Translations under genes and position numbers: made by a program | Notes under the pieces: model-generated | What the model was told of the DNA's origin: nothing | Seen by the model: the letters and a program-made list of their open reading frames with translations, nothing else | Databases searched by the model: none | DNA from: Zanthoxylum bungeanum | Lineage: Eukaryota; Streptophyta; Magnoliopsida; Sapindales; Rutaceae | Direction of reading: 5' to 3' | DNA length: 64,000 bases | Assembly (NCBI GenBank): GCA_019454045.1 | Contig: SKCR01018443.1 | Coordinates: forward strand, 248,001-312,000 | Shown: piece after piece, positions 34,436 to 44,207 of the stretch | Numbering within the stretch: the first letter of the stretch is position 1 | Layout of the letters: each line of letters opens with the position of its first letter

Positions 34436-34689
34436 ATTACTAAGGTGGTATCTAAAATGACATAAACGCGTGCGCGAGCATTTTTCAAGTGATACGTGGA
34501 GTTGTATCCCAAGTACAGACCGCATTACCGTCCATTCGGATTCAGGTACAAAATTTATGTCTGGGTTTCCATCTGATATACCGCGAGAGGCAATACCCAA
34601 GCATTAACACAGTATGAATGCGAAGTGAAAAATGAAAAATTATAACCAAAAAGGCGAATAACAAGATCAACAGAAGAATGGTGTTACCA

Positions 34690-36250
34690 AGAGCTTTGGC
34701 CAACGTCCATATGGGATCTTATATACTCGGCGCAGCAAAACATTGTGGTAAAGGTATCCTTTAGGCATTTCCCTCAAATGGAGGACCTTTAATCCAACGT
34801 GATTAGCCCATGCGCACCAAATGACGACGCAACAGTAAACAGATGGAATAACATACAGAAAGTAAATGACATAATAATAAAAGAGATGCGACCAAGGCCG
34901 ACATCTATATGGGAATTCATATGCCCGATTGAACGTACTTCTCATTTAATCAAGTATACTTCGTCCGGCGCGGCAAAACATCATGGTAAAGGTAGCCTTT
35001 AGGAATTTCCCCCAAATGGAGGACCTTTAACCCAACATGATTAGCCCATGCACACTAGATTAACAATGCATAAATAAATAAAGTAATAACATGCGGAAAG
35101 TAAATAACGAAAAATAAAAGAGATGCGACCTAGGCCGACATCGATATGGGTCCTCGTATGCCCGATTGAACGTATTTCACATTCAATCAAGTATACTTCA
35201 TCCGGCGCGGCAAAACTTCATAGTAAAGGTAGCCATTAGGCATTTCCCTCAAATAAATGACCTTTAATCCAACATGATTAGCCCATGCGCACTAGATTAA
35301 CAATGCATAAATAAATAAAGCAATAACATGCGGAAAGTAAATAATGAAAAAATAATAGAGATGCGACCTAGGCTGACATCTATATAAGACCTCATATGCC
35401 CGATTGAACGTATTTCACATTTAATCAAGTATACTTCGTCCGGCGCGGCAAAACATCATGGTAAATGTAGCCTTTAGGTATTTCCCTCAAATGGAGGACC
35501 TTTAACCCAACATGATTAGCCCATGCGCACTAGATTAACAATGCATAAATAAATAAAGTAATAACATGCGGAAAGTAAATAACGAAAAATAAAAGAGATG
35601 CGACCTAGGCCGACATCTATATGGGACCTCGTATGTCCGATTGAACATATTTCACATTCAATCAATTATACTTCGTCCGGCACAGATAAACGTCATGGTA
35701 AAGGTAGCCTTTAGGCATTTCCCTCGAATAAAGGACCTTTAATCCAACATGATTAGCCCATGCGCATGAGATTAACAATGCATAAATAAATAAAGCAATA
35801 ACATGCAGAAAGTAAATAATGAAAAAATAAAAGAGATGCAACCTAGGCTGACATCTATATAGGACCTCGTATGCCCGATTGAACATATTTCACATTCAAT
35901 CAACTATACTTCGTCCGGCGTGGCAAAACGTCGTGGTAAAGGTAGACTTTAGGCATTTCCCTCTAATAAAGGACCTTTAATCCAACATGATTAGCCCATG
36001 CGCATGAGATTAACAATGCATAAATAAATAAAGCAATAACATGCGAAAAGTAAATAACGAAAAATAAATAGATGCGACCAAGGCCAACATCTATATGGGA
36101 CCTCATATACCAGATTGAACATATTTCACATTCAATCAAGTATACTTCGTCCGGCGCGGCAAAACATCGTGGTAAAGGTAGCATTTAGGCATTTCCCTCA
36201 AATGGATGACCTTTAACCCAACATGATTAGCCCATGCGCACTAGATTAAC
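34690..36250. repeat. 237-bp tandem repeat array in Tat 5' LTR, about 7 units
   Basis: Unit starts, marked by cgacatctatatggga-like sequence, lie near 34,692, 34,897, 35,138, 35,374, 35,611, 35,848 and 36,086. Full units are about 237 bp. Conserved cores are cgattgaacgta, tcaatcaagtatactt, ggtaaaggtagccttta and ccaacatgattagcccatg. Confidence 0.85.
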
Positions 36251-38309
36251 AATGCGTAAATAAATAAAGCAATAACACGTAGAAAGTAAAATGACGGAAT
36301 AATAAAACACAAACAATGAATGAACACAAAATTAAATAACAAAATGAAACACGTGCTTAGAAGTTTCCCAAGCGGTATGTAGAGTTGTATCCCAAATACA
36401 GACCGCACTACCGTCCATTCGGATTCGGCAACGTAATTTACGTATGGGTTTCCATCCGATATACCTCAAGAGATAGCACGCAATCATTAACTCAATATAA
36501 ATGAAACTATACGTAAAATATAACGATGCATGCGAGTGATCGATAAGGAATAATTGAAAAGATAAATAGTAAATGGGGCCCTCATGTCTTACCTTTTAAG
36601 TTGCTCATCGGAAGTGTGTTACGTCGTCGTCGGAAGGGTTAATGATTCGTAACTTTTCTGTGTCAATGTTTTCATCCACTATTTTTCTGTTTTTGAGCCG
36701 CCGATTTCTCTATTTTCTTCGCTGTTTTGGACTGATTTTCAGAGACTATTTTTGTGTTTTTTTTAGATTATTTTCGGTGATAAAGGCTGTTGTTTTAGGG
36801 TTATTTTGGGATGCTATTTTGGTGATTTTTATGGGACTGTTTTGGTCAGTTTCTTGGTGCGGTTTTAGGGTGGTTGTTTCATGATTTGGAGGAGCAGTTC
36901 ATTGTAATTGGTTCACTATTTTTTGGACTGGTTTAGGGGCTGATTTTTGTACTGATTGAATGGTGTTTGTTGATGGTTCGTTGATGCCGTGAGCTGCTGT
37001 TTCCAAGGTTTGGTGGCTGGTTTGGTTAACTTGGTTAGGTTTTTTTTGTTGAGGTTTATTGGTACCGTGAGCTGCTATTTGGTCTAGTGGCTGGTTTGTG
37101 GGGTTCTTTTATTTTCGGTTCGTTGCTTTGTTTGTGTGTGTGTTCGGTTATGTGGCTATTGGTTTAGTCAGGTTTGTTGCTGAGTGATGATTCATGTGTG
37201 GCTTAGAAAGAGAGTCAATGGTTTTTTGGTTTGTGATTCATATGGAGGGTAATTTTGTTGATTGTTTAGTGTCGGTCAGTGCGTGGATCTGTTTTGAGGT
37301 GTGGCATATAGGGTGTATCTGGCTCGGTGAGTTGTGTGTGATATAGGGTTGTGCATTTGTCGGTTAGTGAGAGAAGAGGATCATGAGAGAAGTGTGAAGG
37401 TTCAGTTTGTTGGAGGGTTTATTCGATGAAGGCCAGGGGCTATACGTGAGAAGAGAAAGATGAAGGTTATAGCTTAAGATTTGTTGTTGTATGCCGAGAG
37501 CTTACTAGGATTTTTGTGGTTGTCTTTTTTGTGTTTTTTAGGTTGAGAGCGGATATGGTGCCGTGAAGGGTCTTCGTGGCTTGATGTTTGTGGCCGAGAG
37601 AGCGGAGAGATATGAGAGAGAGAGCTTATTAAGGTTTGTTTTTTTGTTTTCTTTTTATGTTGCTACTGCCGAGTCTAAGGGAAGAAGAAAGAAGCGAGAG
37701 AGATTAGAGAAGTGTTTAGGGTTTATTTTTTTGGTGAATTCCGTGAGTGAGAGCCAATGGGAGAGGACCTAGGGTTTGGAAAATGTCATCTTTCATAATG
37801 GTGCATGCTAGGGTTTCCTTATGTGTGCATGGCTTCAAAAGGGAACAAATCAAACAAATAAAGGGGTGTATTTAATTAATTTGTTTTAAGGAAAGAATAT
37901 TGTGTATTTTTGGTGGGGGAATATTTTTAATTTGGAAGATGATTTATTTAGGTTTTGGCATGTATTAAACGTGATTTGAATATTTTTGATTGGATTTTGT
38001 GGGCCTTGGGCGTGTGGCTTGGATTTTTGTGGGCTTGGGCGTGTGGCTTGTGTGTGTGTATGGGCTTGGGCGTGTGGCTTGGTGTGGGTTGCGGGGATTT
38101 TGGGCCGAAGCTAACATTTAAAATGGAGATCCATCGAGTGAACCAGAGACCAAACAAATGAATTAAATCTGAGGATGTACTTATTTTGAATTTTCCCATC
38201 CGACATCTGTTTCCCGTGACTTCCGCAACTTATCAGGTAGTGCCTCCATACTAGGCTCATCATCAGACTTATATGCAAAAATGCAGTGTCTACAGCGGTA
38301 TTTCCTTTC

Positions 38310-38700
38310 CATGTGTTAAGACTTGGAATGCGCCATCGGTTCCTTAGCCTGCGCGATGGCTCCGTTATTATCACAGTACAATGGGATTGAATCCACAATA
38401 CTAGGCACAACGCCAAGTTTTTTGATAAAATTTCGAATCCAAACAGCTTCTTTAGCAGCTTCTAAAGCTGCTATAAATTCTGTCTCAGTGGTGGAATCAG
38501 CTGCTGAGCCTTGCTTTGAACAACGCCAACTAATCGCACCACCGTTAAGGGTAAATATGTATCCTGATGTAGATTTTTATCATCTGGATCACCTTGGATG
38601 TCGGAGTTTGTATAACTCTTAACTTGTAGCTCATTTTCTCCATATATCAGAAACTTATTACTAGTACCTTTAAGATACTTTAGGATATGTTTCACGGTTG
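38310..38700 (-). pseudogene. Copia C RNase H (frameshifted)
   Basis: The start HILKYLKGTSNKFLIYG is in one frame (38,471-38,695). A frameshift near 38,570 leaves the rest, matching SxxDSTTEAEFIAA and the final [17 protein letters not shown] block, in another frame down to 38,310. The domain stops where the Tat LTR begins. Confidence 0.8.
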
Positions 38701-38851
38701 TCCAATGATCATTACCTAGATAAGATTGATATCAGCTGGTCACATTGACGCCGAAACTGATGTCAAGTCTAGTACATAATATATCATACATTATGCTTCC
38801 AATACAAGAAGCATATGGTAAGTTAGACATCATAACTCTCTCTTCCTCAGT

Positions 38852-39655
38852 CTAAGGTGTCATTTTCTTCGAAAGATGTATGTCATATCGGAAAGGTACA
38901 TTTGTTGCCTTGCAGTTGGTAAAACCATACCTTTCTAACATCTTATCTATGTACGTTGATTGCGACAATCCTATAAGCTTCCTAACTCTATCCCGTAAGA
39001 GCCTTATACCTAGTATATATGAAGCTTCACCCATATCTTTCATGGAGAAGTTCTTGCAAAGGTAGGATTTCACACTTTGCATCATCCCTATATCATTTCT
39101 GATGCTAAAGATGTCATCTACATATAAGACTAGGAAAACTATCATGCTCCCACTAACTTTCTTATAAACACATGGTTCTTCCTCATTTTTGATGAATCCA
39201 AATAATCTAATTATCTCATCAAAACGACGATTCCATCTTTGGGATGCATGTTTAAGTCCATAAATAGACTTTTGGAGCTTACAAACCAAGTTTGAAGTCT
39301 CATTGGATACGAAACCCTCAGGTTGTTCCATATAGATATCCTCTTCAAGGAATCCATTTCGGAAAGCGATTTTCACATCCATCTGCCATATCTCATAGTC
39401 GTGATATGCAGCAATGGCTAAAAGAATCCTCATAGATTTTAGCATGGCTACTGGTGAAAATGTTTCCTCATAGTCAATCCCAGGATGTTGAGAGTAACCT
39501 TTCACTACCCGTCGGGCCTTAAAGATTTCTATCTTTCCTTCAGGCCCTTGTTTCCTTTTGTAAACCCATTTAAAACCTATAGGTTTAACTCCTTCAGGAA
39601 GTTCAACTAAGTCCCAGACTTGATTGGCATGCATAGAATCCATCTCGGACTTCAT
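38852..39655 (-). pseudogene. Copia C reverse transcriptase domain
   Basis: An open stretch of about 267 codons covers most of the copia RT: MKSEMDSMHANQVWDLVELP, IGFKWVYKRKQGPEG, YEETFSPVAMLKSMRILLAI, WQMDVKIAFRNGFLEEDIYM, and YGLKHASQRWNRRFDEII. The catalytic box YVDDIFSI is intact. It ends with RYGFTNCKATNVPF. The frame is only a fragment of a polyprotein whose neighbours have stops and frameshifts. The domain itself is the best preserved coding piece in the window apart from the Athila accessory ORF. Confidence 0.88.
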
Positions 39656-40103
39656 GGCTTCCTGTCATTTTCCCAAATCGATATCCAATATCGCTTCCTT
39701 ATACGTAGTCGGATCTGTTTCCTCTAAGAGGAGAACATCAAGGCTCACATCAGATGTTAAAAACAATCACTCTGGAGGCTTTGATATTCTATTCGACTTA
39801 CGTAGAACCAATGTTATAGATCCTTCACCTATTTGGATCTCTAGTTCCATCTCAGGGTCCTTACTGTTGGGATCAAACTCATCAAGTTCAATCTCTCTAC
39901 AATTCTTACTTTCTCTCAAAAATTACTTTTCAAGAAAAGTTGCAGAGCGAACAACAAATACATTTCGTTGCTCGGAATAGTAAAATTGATATCTCGTGGA
40001 ATTATCAGGATATCCAACAAACCTACATTTATACCCTATAGGTGCTAGACTGCTAGTTTATCCCGTTGTGCAATTCTAACATATGCAGGACAACCCCAAA
40101 TCT

Positions 40104-40727
40104 TTAAATACCTAAGACTTGGATTTCTACCGAACCATATCTGATAGGGGTCGTAGAAACAGCTTTTGATGGAACCCTATTAATTATGTAAGCAGCAGTA
40201 AGTAAAGCATAACATAAAAGGAAATAAGGAAGATCTATATCGCTCATCATTGTTCGTACCATTGTGTTGAAGTGTTCCTGGTGGCTATATTGGGCAAGAA
40301 TTCCATTCTCCCTTAAATAATTTCTAAATTCTTCACTCATGTATTCACCGCCTCGATCTGATCTAAGGCATTTGATGAATTTATCGGTTTGTTTCTCTAC
40401 TTTGTTTCGAAATATTTTGAATTTGTCAAATGTTTCTGACTTATGTTTCATCAGATAGACATATCCATATCTAGACTTGTCATCTGTGAAAGTCACAAAG
40501 TATGTTGAACTATCATGAGCGGCATGATTTAATAGACCACACATATCGTTATATATTAGTTCCAATAAATCTCCAGCACGGTGTCCAACACCTATAAATG
40601 AGGCCTTTGTCATCTTTCCTTTGATACATGACTCATAAATCAGATAAGGATCTAAGGTAAGATTTTCAATCAAACCATCTTTTACCAATTTGGATAGACG
40701 TCTAACACATATATGACACAACCTCAT
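40104..40727 (-). pseudogene. Copia C integrase domain
   Basis: A zinc-binding start (CHICVRRLSKLV, then YESCIKGKMTKASF) has the second Cys pair reduced. The core shows TFTDDKSRYGYVYLMKHKSE, then LRSDRGGEYMSEEF with the second Asp kept, and NRVPSKAVSTTP. The region around the catalytic Glu (HQEHFNTMVRTMM) has lost part of the normal NGVSERRNR motif. The stretch at 39,660-40,100 is the decayed INT-RT linker. Inactive. Confidence 0.82.
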
Positions 40728-40858
40728 ATGCTATAATTTTGTATTATTTAGTTCTGATTTCCTACTTGTATTTTCCTCTAAATTAAAGACATCTATATGT
40801 TTCCAAAACATAGTGACCATTTGATAAAGAACATTCACATTTCAATAAATTATCTTTA

Positions 40859-41278
40859 TCATACAAAAAAAAAAGTTTCATCCTTAATGTTTATTTTATA
40901 TCCCTCTTTATCTAATATTGCCAGTGATATTATTTGTCTGATAATTGAGGGAACATAATAACAATCATGCAAATCTAATTTACATCCATTTGGGAGATCT
41001 AGAACAACTGTTCCTATGGCCTTGATATCTAATGTCTCGCCATTGCTAACTCTAAGTTGGATCTCCCCTTTATTCAGCCTTCTTTTAACCCTCATTTCCT
41101 GCAGAGAGTTGCAAATATGAGTAGGACTACCAGTGTCTAACACCCATCCACTATTTACATCTAAGGCTAATGAGATGTCAATAATTGGAAAATACAAAGC
41201 ATACCTGAAGGTTATGCTTTTCCTTTTAGCTCTAGACAGTCCTTCTTCTAGTGTCCAGAATTCTTGTATTATAGACAT
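40859..41278 (-). pseudogene. Copia C protease domain
   Basis: WVLDTGSPTHICNSLQEM carries the aspartic protease active site DTG-S. RLNKGEIQLRVSNGE and DLPNGCKLDLHDCYYVPSII follow, typical of copia. It overlaps the gag remnant by frameshift at 41,269-41,278. Confidence 0.85.
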
Positions 41279-42029
41279 TGATCACGAGCTACTTTCGGTT
41301 TTGCGCCTTTGCGCTTCTTGGAGTTCTTCTTTGCAATCTTTTTTTTCACCATCTTTATTTTCTTTGACTTCCCAGAAGTCTTTGAAGAGCTAGCTCCACC
41401 ATGGAGATACATTGTGGGATTGCCTTTACTCAAATCTTTCTCTACCGTGCATAGTATGTTGTGAAGTTCTTCGTATGTGGCTTGCATCTAATGCATATGG
41501 AAATTTAATACAAAGCCAGCAAAAGTACCAGGCAAAGAAGACATAATCAAATTACGGCCCAGCCATTCAACAAACACAATGCCTTATCGTTCCAGATATC
41601 GAATCTGGTCTATCATGTTCAAAACATGAGTACATATAACTCCTCTCTGCTTGAGTTCAGTACGGAAGAATTCCTTAGACCTTTGATAAAGTTCCATCTC
41701 TTAATTAGCCTCGAACAACTCATTGAGTGTTCTCATGATGCTCCAAGCATCTGGTACTTCAATGTACTGTCTCAGCAAATCTAGAACCATCGATCCCAAG
41801 ATGTAGAATTTCACCTTCAGGTTATCATCCTTCCATTTATCAAAAGTTTCTCGCTATTCTAGAGTGGAGTCATAATCGATTTCAATAGGCAGTGGATTGA
41901 CAGTGACATAAGTCAATTTTTCAAATTCCAAGACAATGCGAATGTTTATTTCCCATACGAAATAGTTCTCGGTTCCTTTTAACTTATTGGTATCTAAGAG
42001 TTTCATCAATAGATTAGAGGCAGCCATCT
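41269..42029 (-). pseudogene. Copia C gag (stops)
   Basis: The likely start is ATG 42,029 (MAASNLLMKLLDTNKL). Further matches to copia gag are KWKDDNLKVKFYILGSM and ATYEELHNILCTVEKDLSKG at 41,470. At least three stops break the frame. The basic tail KKIKMVKKKIAKKNSKKRK is near 41,300. The zinc knuckle is cut by a frameshift after DQC. Confidence 0.8.
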
Positions 42030-42774
42030 ACAAGACAATATTTTTGAGTTGTACCAGAAAAGTTTTCATTTCAAAATAATAACACTAATTGATTATGGAA
42101 TTTTAAATCTATTAGTGTCATCTCACTACTTTACGCAATTCTGTAATCTCCCTTAACGGAAAAATATAAATTTGACTATCAAAATTTCCTAACGGGAAGT
42201 GGATCTCATGACATTTACTCCAGCCTTACACTAATGACGATATTGCTCTTTATAAACTCATTAGGTAGACCTCTAAGGTCAATCACTTCATGTGACTCCT
42301 AGTTTGGTCCTGAACCATTTTTTATCCTCACACTAATGATGATATTGGATTAAGACGTGTTCTAGGTGTATACTTGTCAATGTCCACTAATGAGCTTCAT
42401 ATGTACACCCTCACACTAATGACGATATTGGGTGACTACGTTAACTCATCACGCTACATCTAATATTTTACTGGAGTGATCTAAGTTCTGAGCGCTTATA
42501 CCCTCGCACTAATGACAATATTGGATATAAGTAGTAAAACTCATTCATCTTTGTATTGACAAGACGGACAATCTAATAATGCTCCAAAATTACTAATATT
42601 ATTACTTAAATAAAGTAAATACCTAATCACATGAGATTTATGGCAATCATGTCATTAACTTAATTAGGTCAAAGTTTTAATTTAAAACATGCTTTACATA
42701 TCCAATATGTCTTATACATAATTAAATTAAAATTACTATGGCATAGATTCAAAAACATGTGTTGTGTGGTTAAG
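42030..42774 (-). repeat. Copia C leader with four short repeats
   Basis: The sequence c(t)cacactaatgacgatattg occurs near 42,224, 42,336, 42,409 and 42,504, spaced 70-110 bp. Each copy sits in a similar context (ttata...ccctcacactaatga). No ORF is present. The repeats lie between primer site and gag. Confidence 0.75.
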
Positions 42775-42778
42775 CCTT

Positions 42779-42791
42779 GCTCCTGATACCA
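42779..42791 (-). other. Primer-binding site of copia C
   Basis: On the minus strand the sequence is TGGTATCAGGAGC, the initiator tRNA-Met type with one extra base, three bases inside the LTR end. Confidence 0.82.
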
Positions 42792-42794
42792 TTC

Positions 42795-44207
42795 TGTTGG
42801 GCAGTTGTGGAACCCCTAGGGTCGGATCGGTGCCCCGCGCAGCGGAAGTGGGTCTAACCCGTAGATATCTAGTATTGGTGTATTTTTAAAAAATTAATAA
42901 AATATAATATTTTATTTTTCAAGTGTTTAGGAAAAACTAGAAATAATTCTGAATCCAGAAAAATCCATTTGAGAGCATGCGATGCAGCGCCACAAAGTGG
43001 CACTGCAGCCCCTAGCTCTCGGCCAATATGGCCGATAGCACACTCAACATTCAAGCCAAGGATTAGGAAATGGATTAGTTAAATGTTATCCACTTTAATT
43101 TAATCCAATTAAATTAAGCCAAAACCGCCTATTATTACATACTTACAATTACCATAATATCCTCAAATGGTATAGATAATTATTTTTTTACAATTAAGCC
43201 ATTATGTAATTATTGAATTAATCCTATTAATCCAATTAGGTCATAGTAAATAATCAATGTTATCCAATAACACTTGATTATCTTAGTTGATAATTGTAAT
43301 ATCTAATATTATCTTTTATCAAAATTAATCGGCTACCCAAGTGCTCAACGATTACACTTCATATTGGGACTCTCTAAGTTCAGACACGTTCGTCATATAA
43401 GCCTTGCTAATATGTACGCAATTCGGCCACCTCCAAATTCGCGAAGAAAACGAACGACATTTCTGAACTATACAAGTTGAGGTCATCACATATGTTTAAC
43501 AATCCCTTCGTCATAGGCTATCCGAGTTGTGCTTAGGAAATATAGAATAAATCGTCAAGTTTTCGAGGCACACATCTCATGTCGACATGTCCATGAATCT
43601 TCATAACTGATAAGGTACACATACGGGCCAATGGATCCTATCTTGATTCGTACTTGATTACTGAGTGCATCGGTTCACACCCAACGAACATCTAGAGGCC
43701 AGACCATGAAAGGTTTTTGATATACATGGCATCAAAATGTGGAGGATCTCACAAAAAATCTATGTTATCCTATAGTCAAAGGAATACATATGCTACTCGA
43801 CTCGAGGAGATTCCTATTGAGGTGTTGTGTACTTCCAACTATTAGGAATCACCTATGAGTCATTCAGTATTCGCTTCAATGAATACCCATATGTCTATAT
43901 GAGTTTCCAAAACTCATGGTACATCGAGTTAAACCATTGGAACTCCAAATTCCAATATACGATATGTGCTAGTCTTCTAGGTTATAGGAATTCGACCGTA
44001 TTCCAAAACCAACGACTAGGAATATTTACTTTAAGAATTGTTTACACCTAGTGTTAAGACTATTCTAAGGTCGATGTCATTCTTAACATATCTATACATC
44101 AATCTAATACGCATAATGACAATACCATTAATAACGTATGAAATGAAAAATGTAGTTATTTTATTAATAAATAATAAAATATACAATTTAGATTAGCACT
44201 ATAAGCA
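42795..44207 (-). mobile_element. 5' LTR of copia C
   Basis: The right boundary of the internal region is tgttgggcagttgtgg at 42,795. The far end is placed at ataagca (44,207), where the minus strand begins TGCTTATAGTGC; this end is less certain because its partner LTR is not in the window. An open stretch at 43,827-44,051 has no recognised similarity. Confidence 0.65.

Larger units (their letters stand above)
1..38294 (-). mobile_element. Tat/Ogre-like Ty3-gypsy retrotransposon, gag only, nested
   Basis: The element reads on the minus strand. In that direction it has a 5' LTR (33,724-38,294), a primer-binding site (33,704-33,720), a leader, a gag gene, no recognisable protease, RT or integrase, two minisatellites, a polypurine tract and a 3' LTR running off the left edge of the window. 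Without its later insertions the internal domain is only about 7 kb, of which about 1.3 kb is gag. Tat/Ogre elements normally encode a full pol, so this copy is a non-autonomous or internally deleted derivative. It inserted into a copia element: copia RNase H sequence begins directly at 38,295, and gcggt is the candidate target duplication whose partner lies outside the window. That both LTRs belong to one element is inferred from matching orientation, PBS and PPT. Confidence 0.8.
33724..38294 (-). mobile_element. 5' LTR of the Tat/Ogre-like element
   Basis: A 4,571-bp LTR with ends tgtagat...gtgtctaca. From left to right it has a conserved block (ggcgacgctgcccgggctcg), about five 50-bp repeats (34,195-34,435), about seven 237-bp units (34,690-36,250), and a G/T-rich part (36,640-38,100). 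LTRs of several kb are a hallmark of Ogre-type elements. ORFs over the repeats, such as 33,986-34,600 (204 codons), are not conserved in the other copies. Confidence 0.9.
38295..44207 (-). mobile_element. Copia element C, 5' part
   Basis: In minus orientation it has an LTR (44,207-42,795), an iMet-type primer site, a leader with short repeats, gag, protease, integrase, RT and most of RNase H. The rest, including the 3' LTR, was displaced by the Tat insertion and lies left of the window. It is the oldest element of the nest. Domain order PR-INT-RT-RH identifies it as Ty1-copia. Confidence 0.85.

Noticed and set aside
33986..34600. 204-codon minus-strand ORF with repeated RTHAFCLPFE-like text
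   Set aside because: It spans the 50-bp tandem repeat of the Tat LTR; the repetition comes from the DNA repeat and the frame is not kept in 1-600.
42869..43054. 61-codon minus-strand ORF starting MNVECAIGHIG
   Set aside because: It lies in the copia C LTR and has no recognised similarity.
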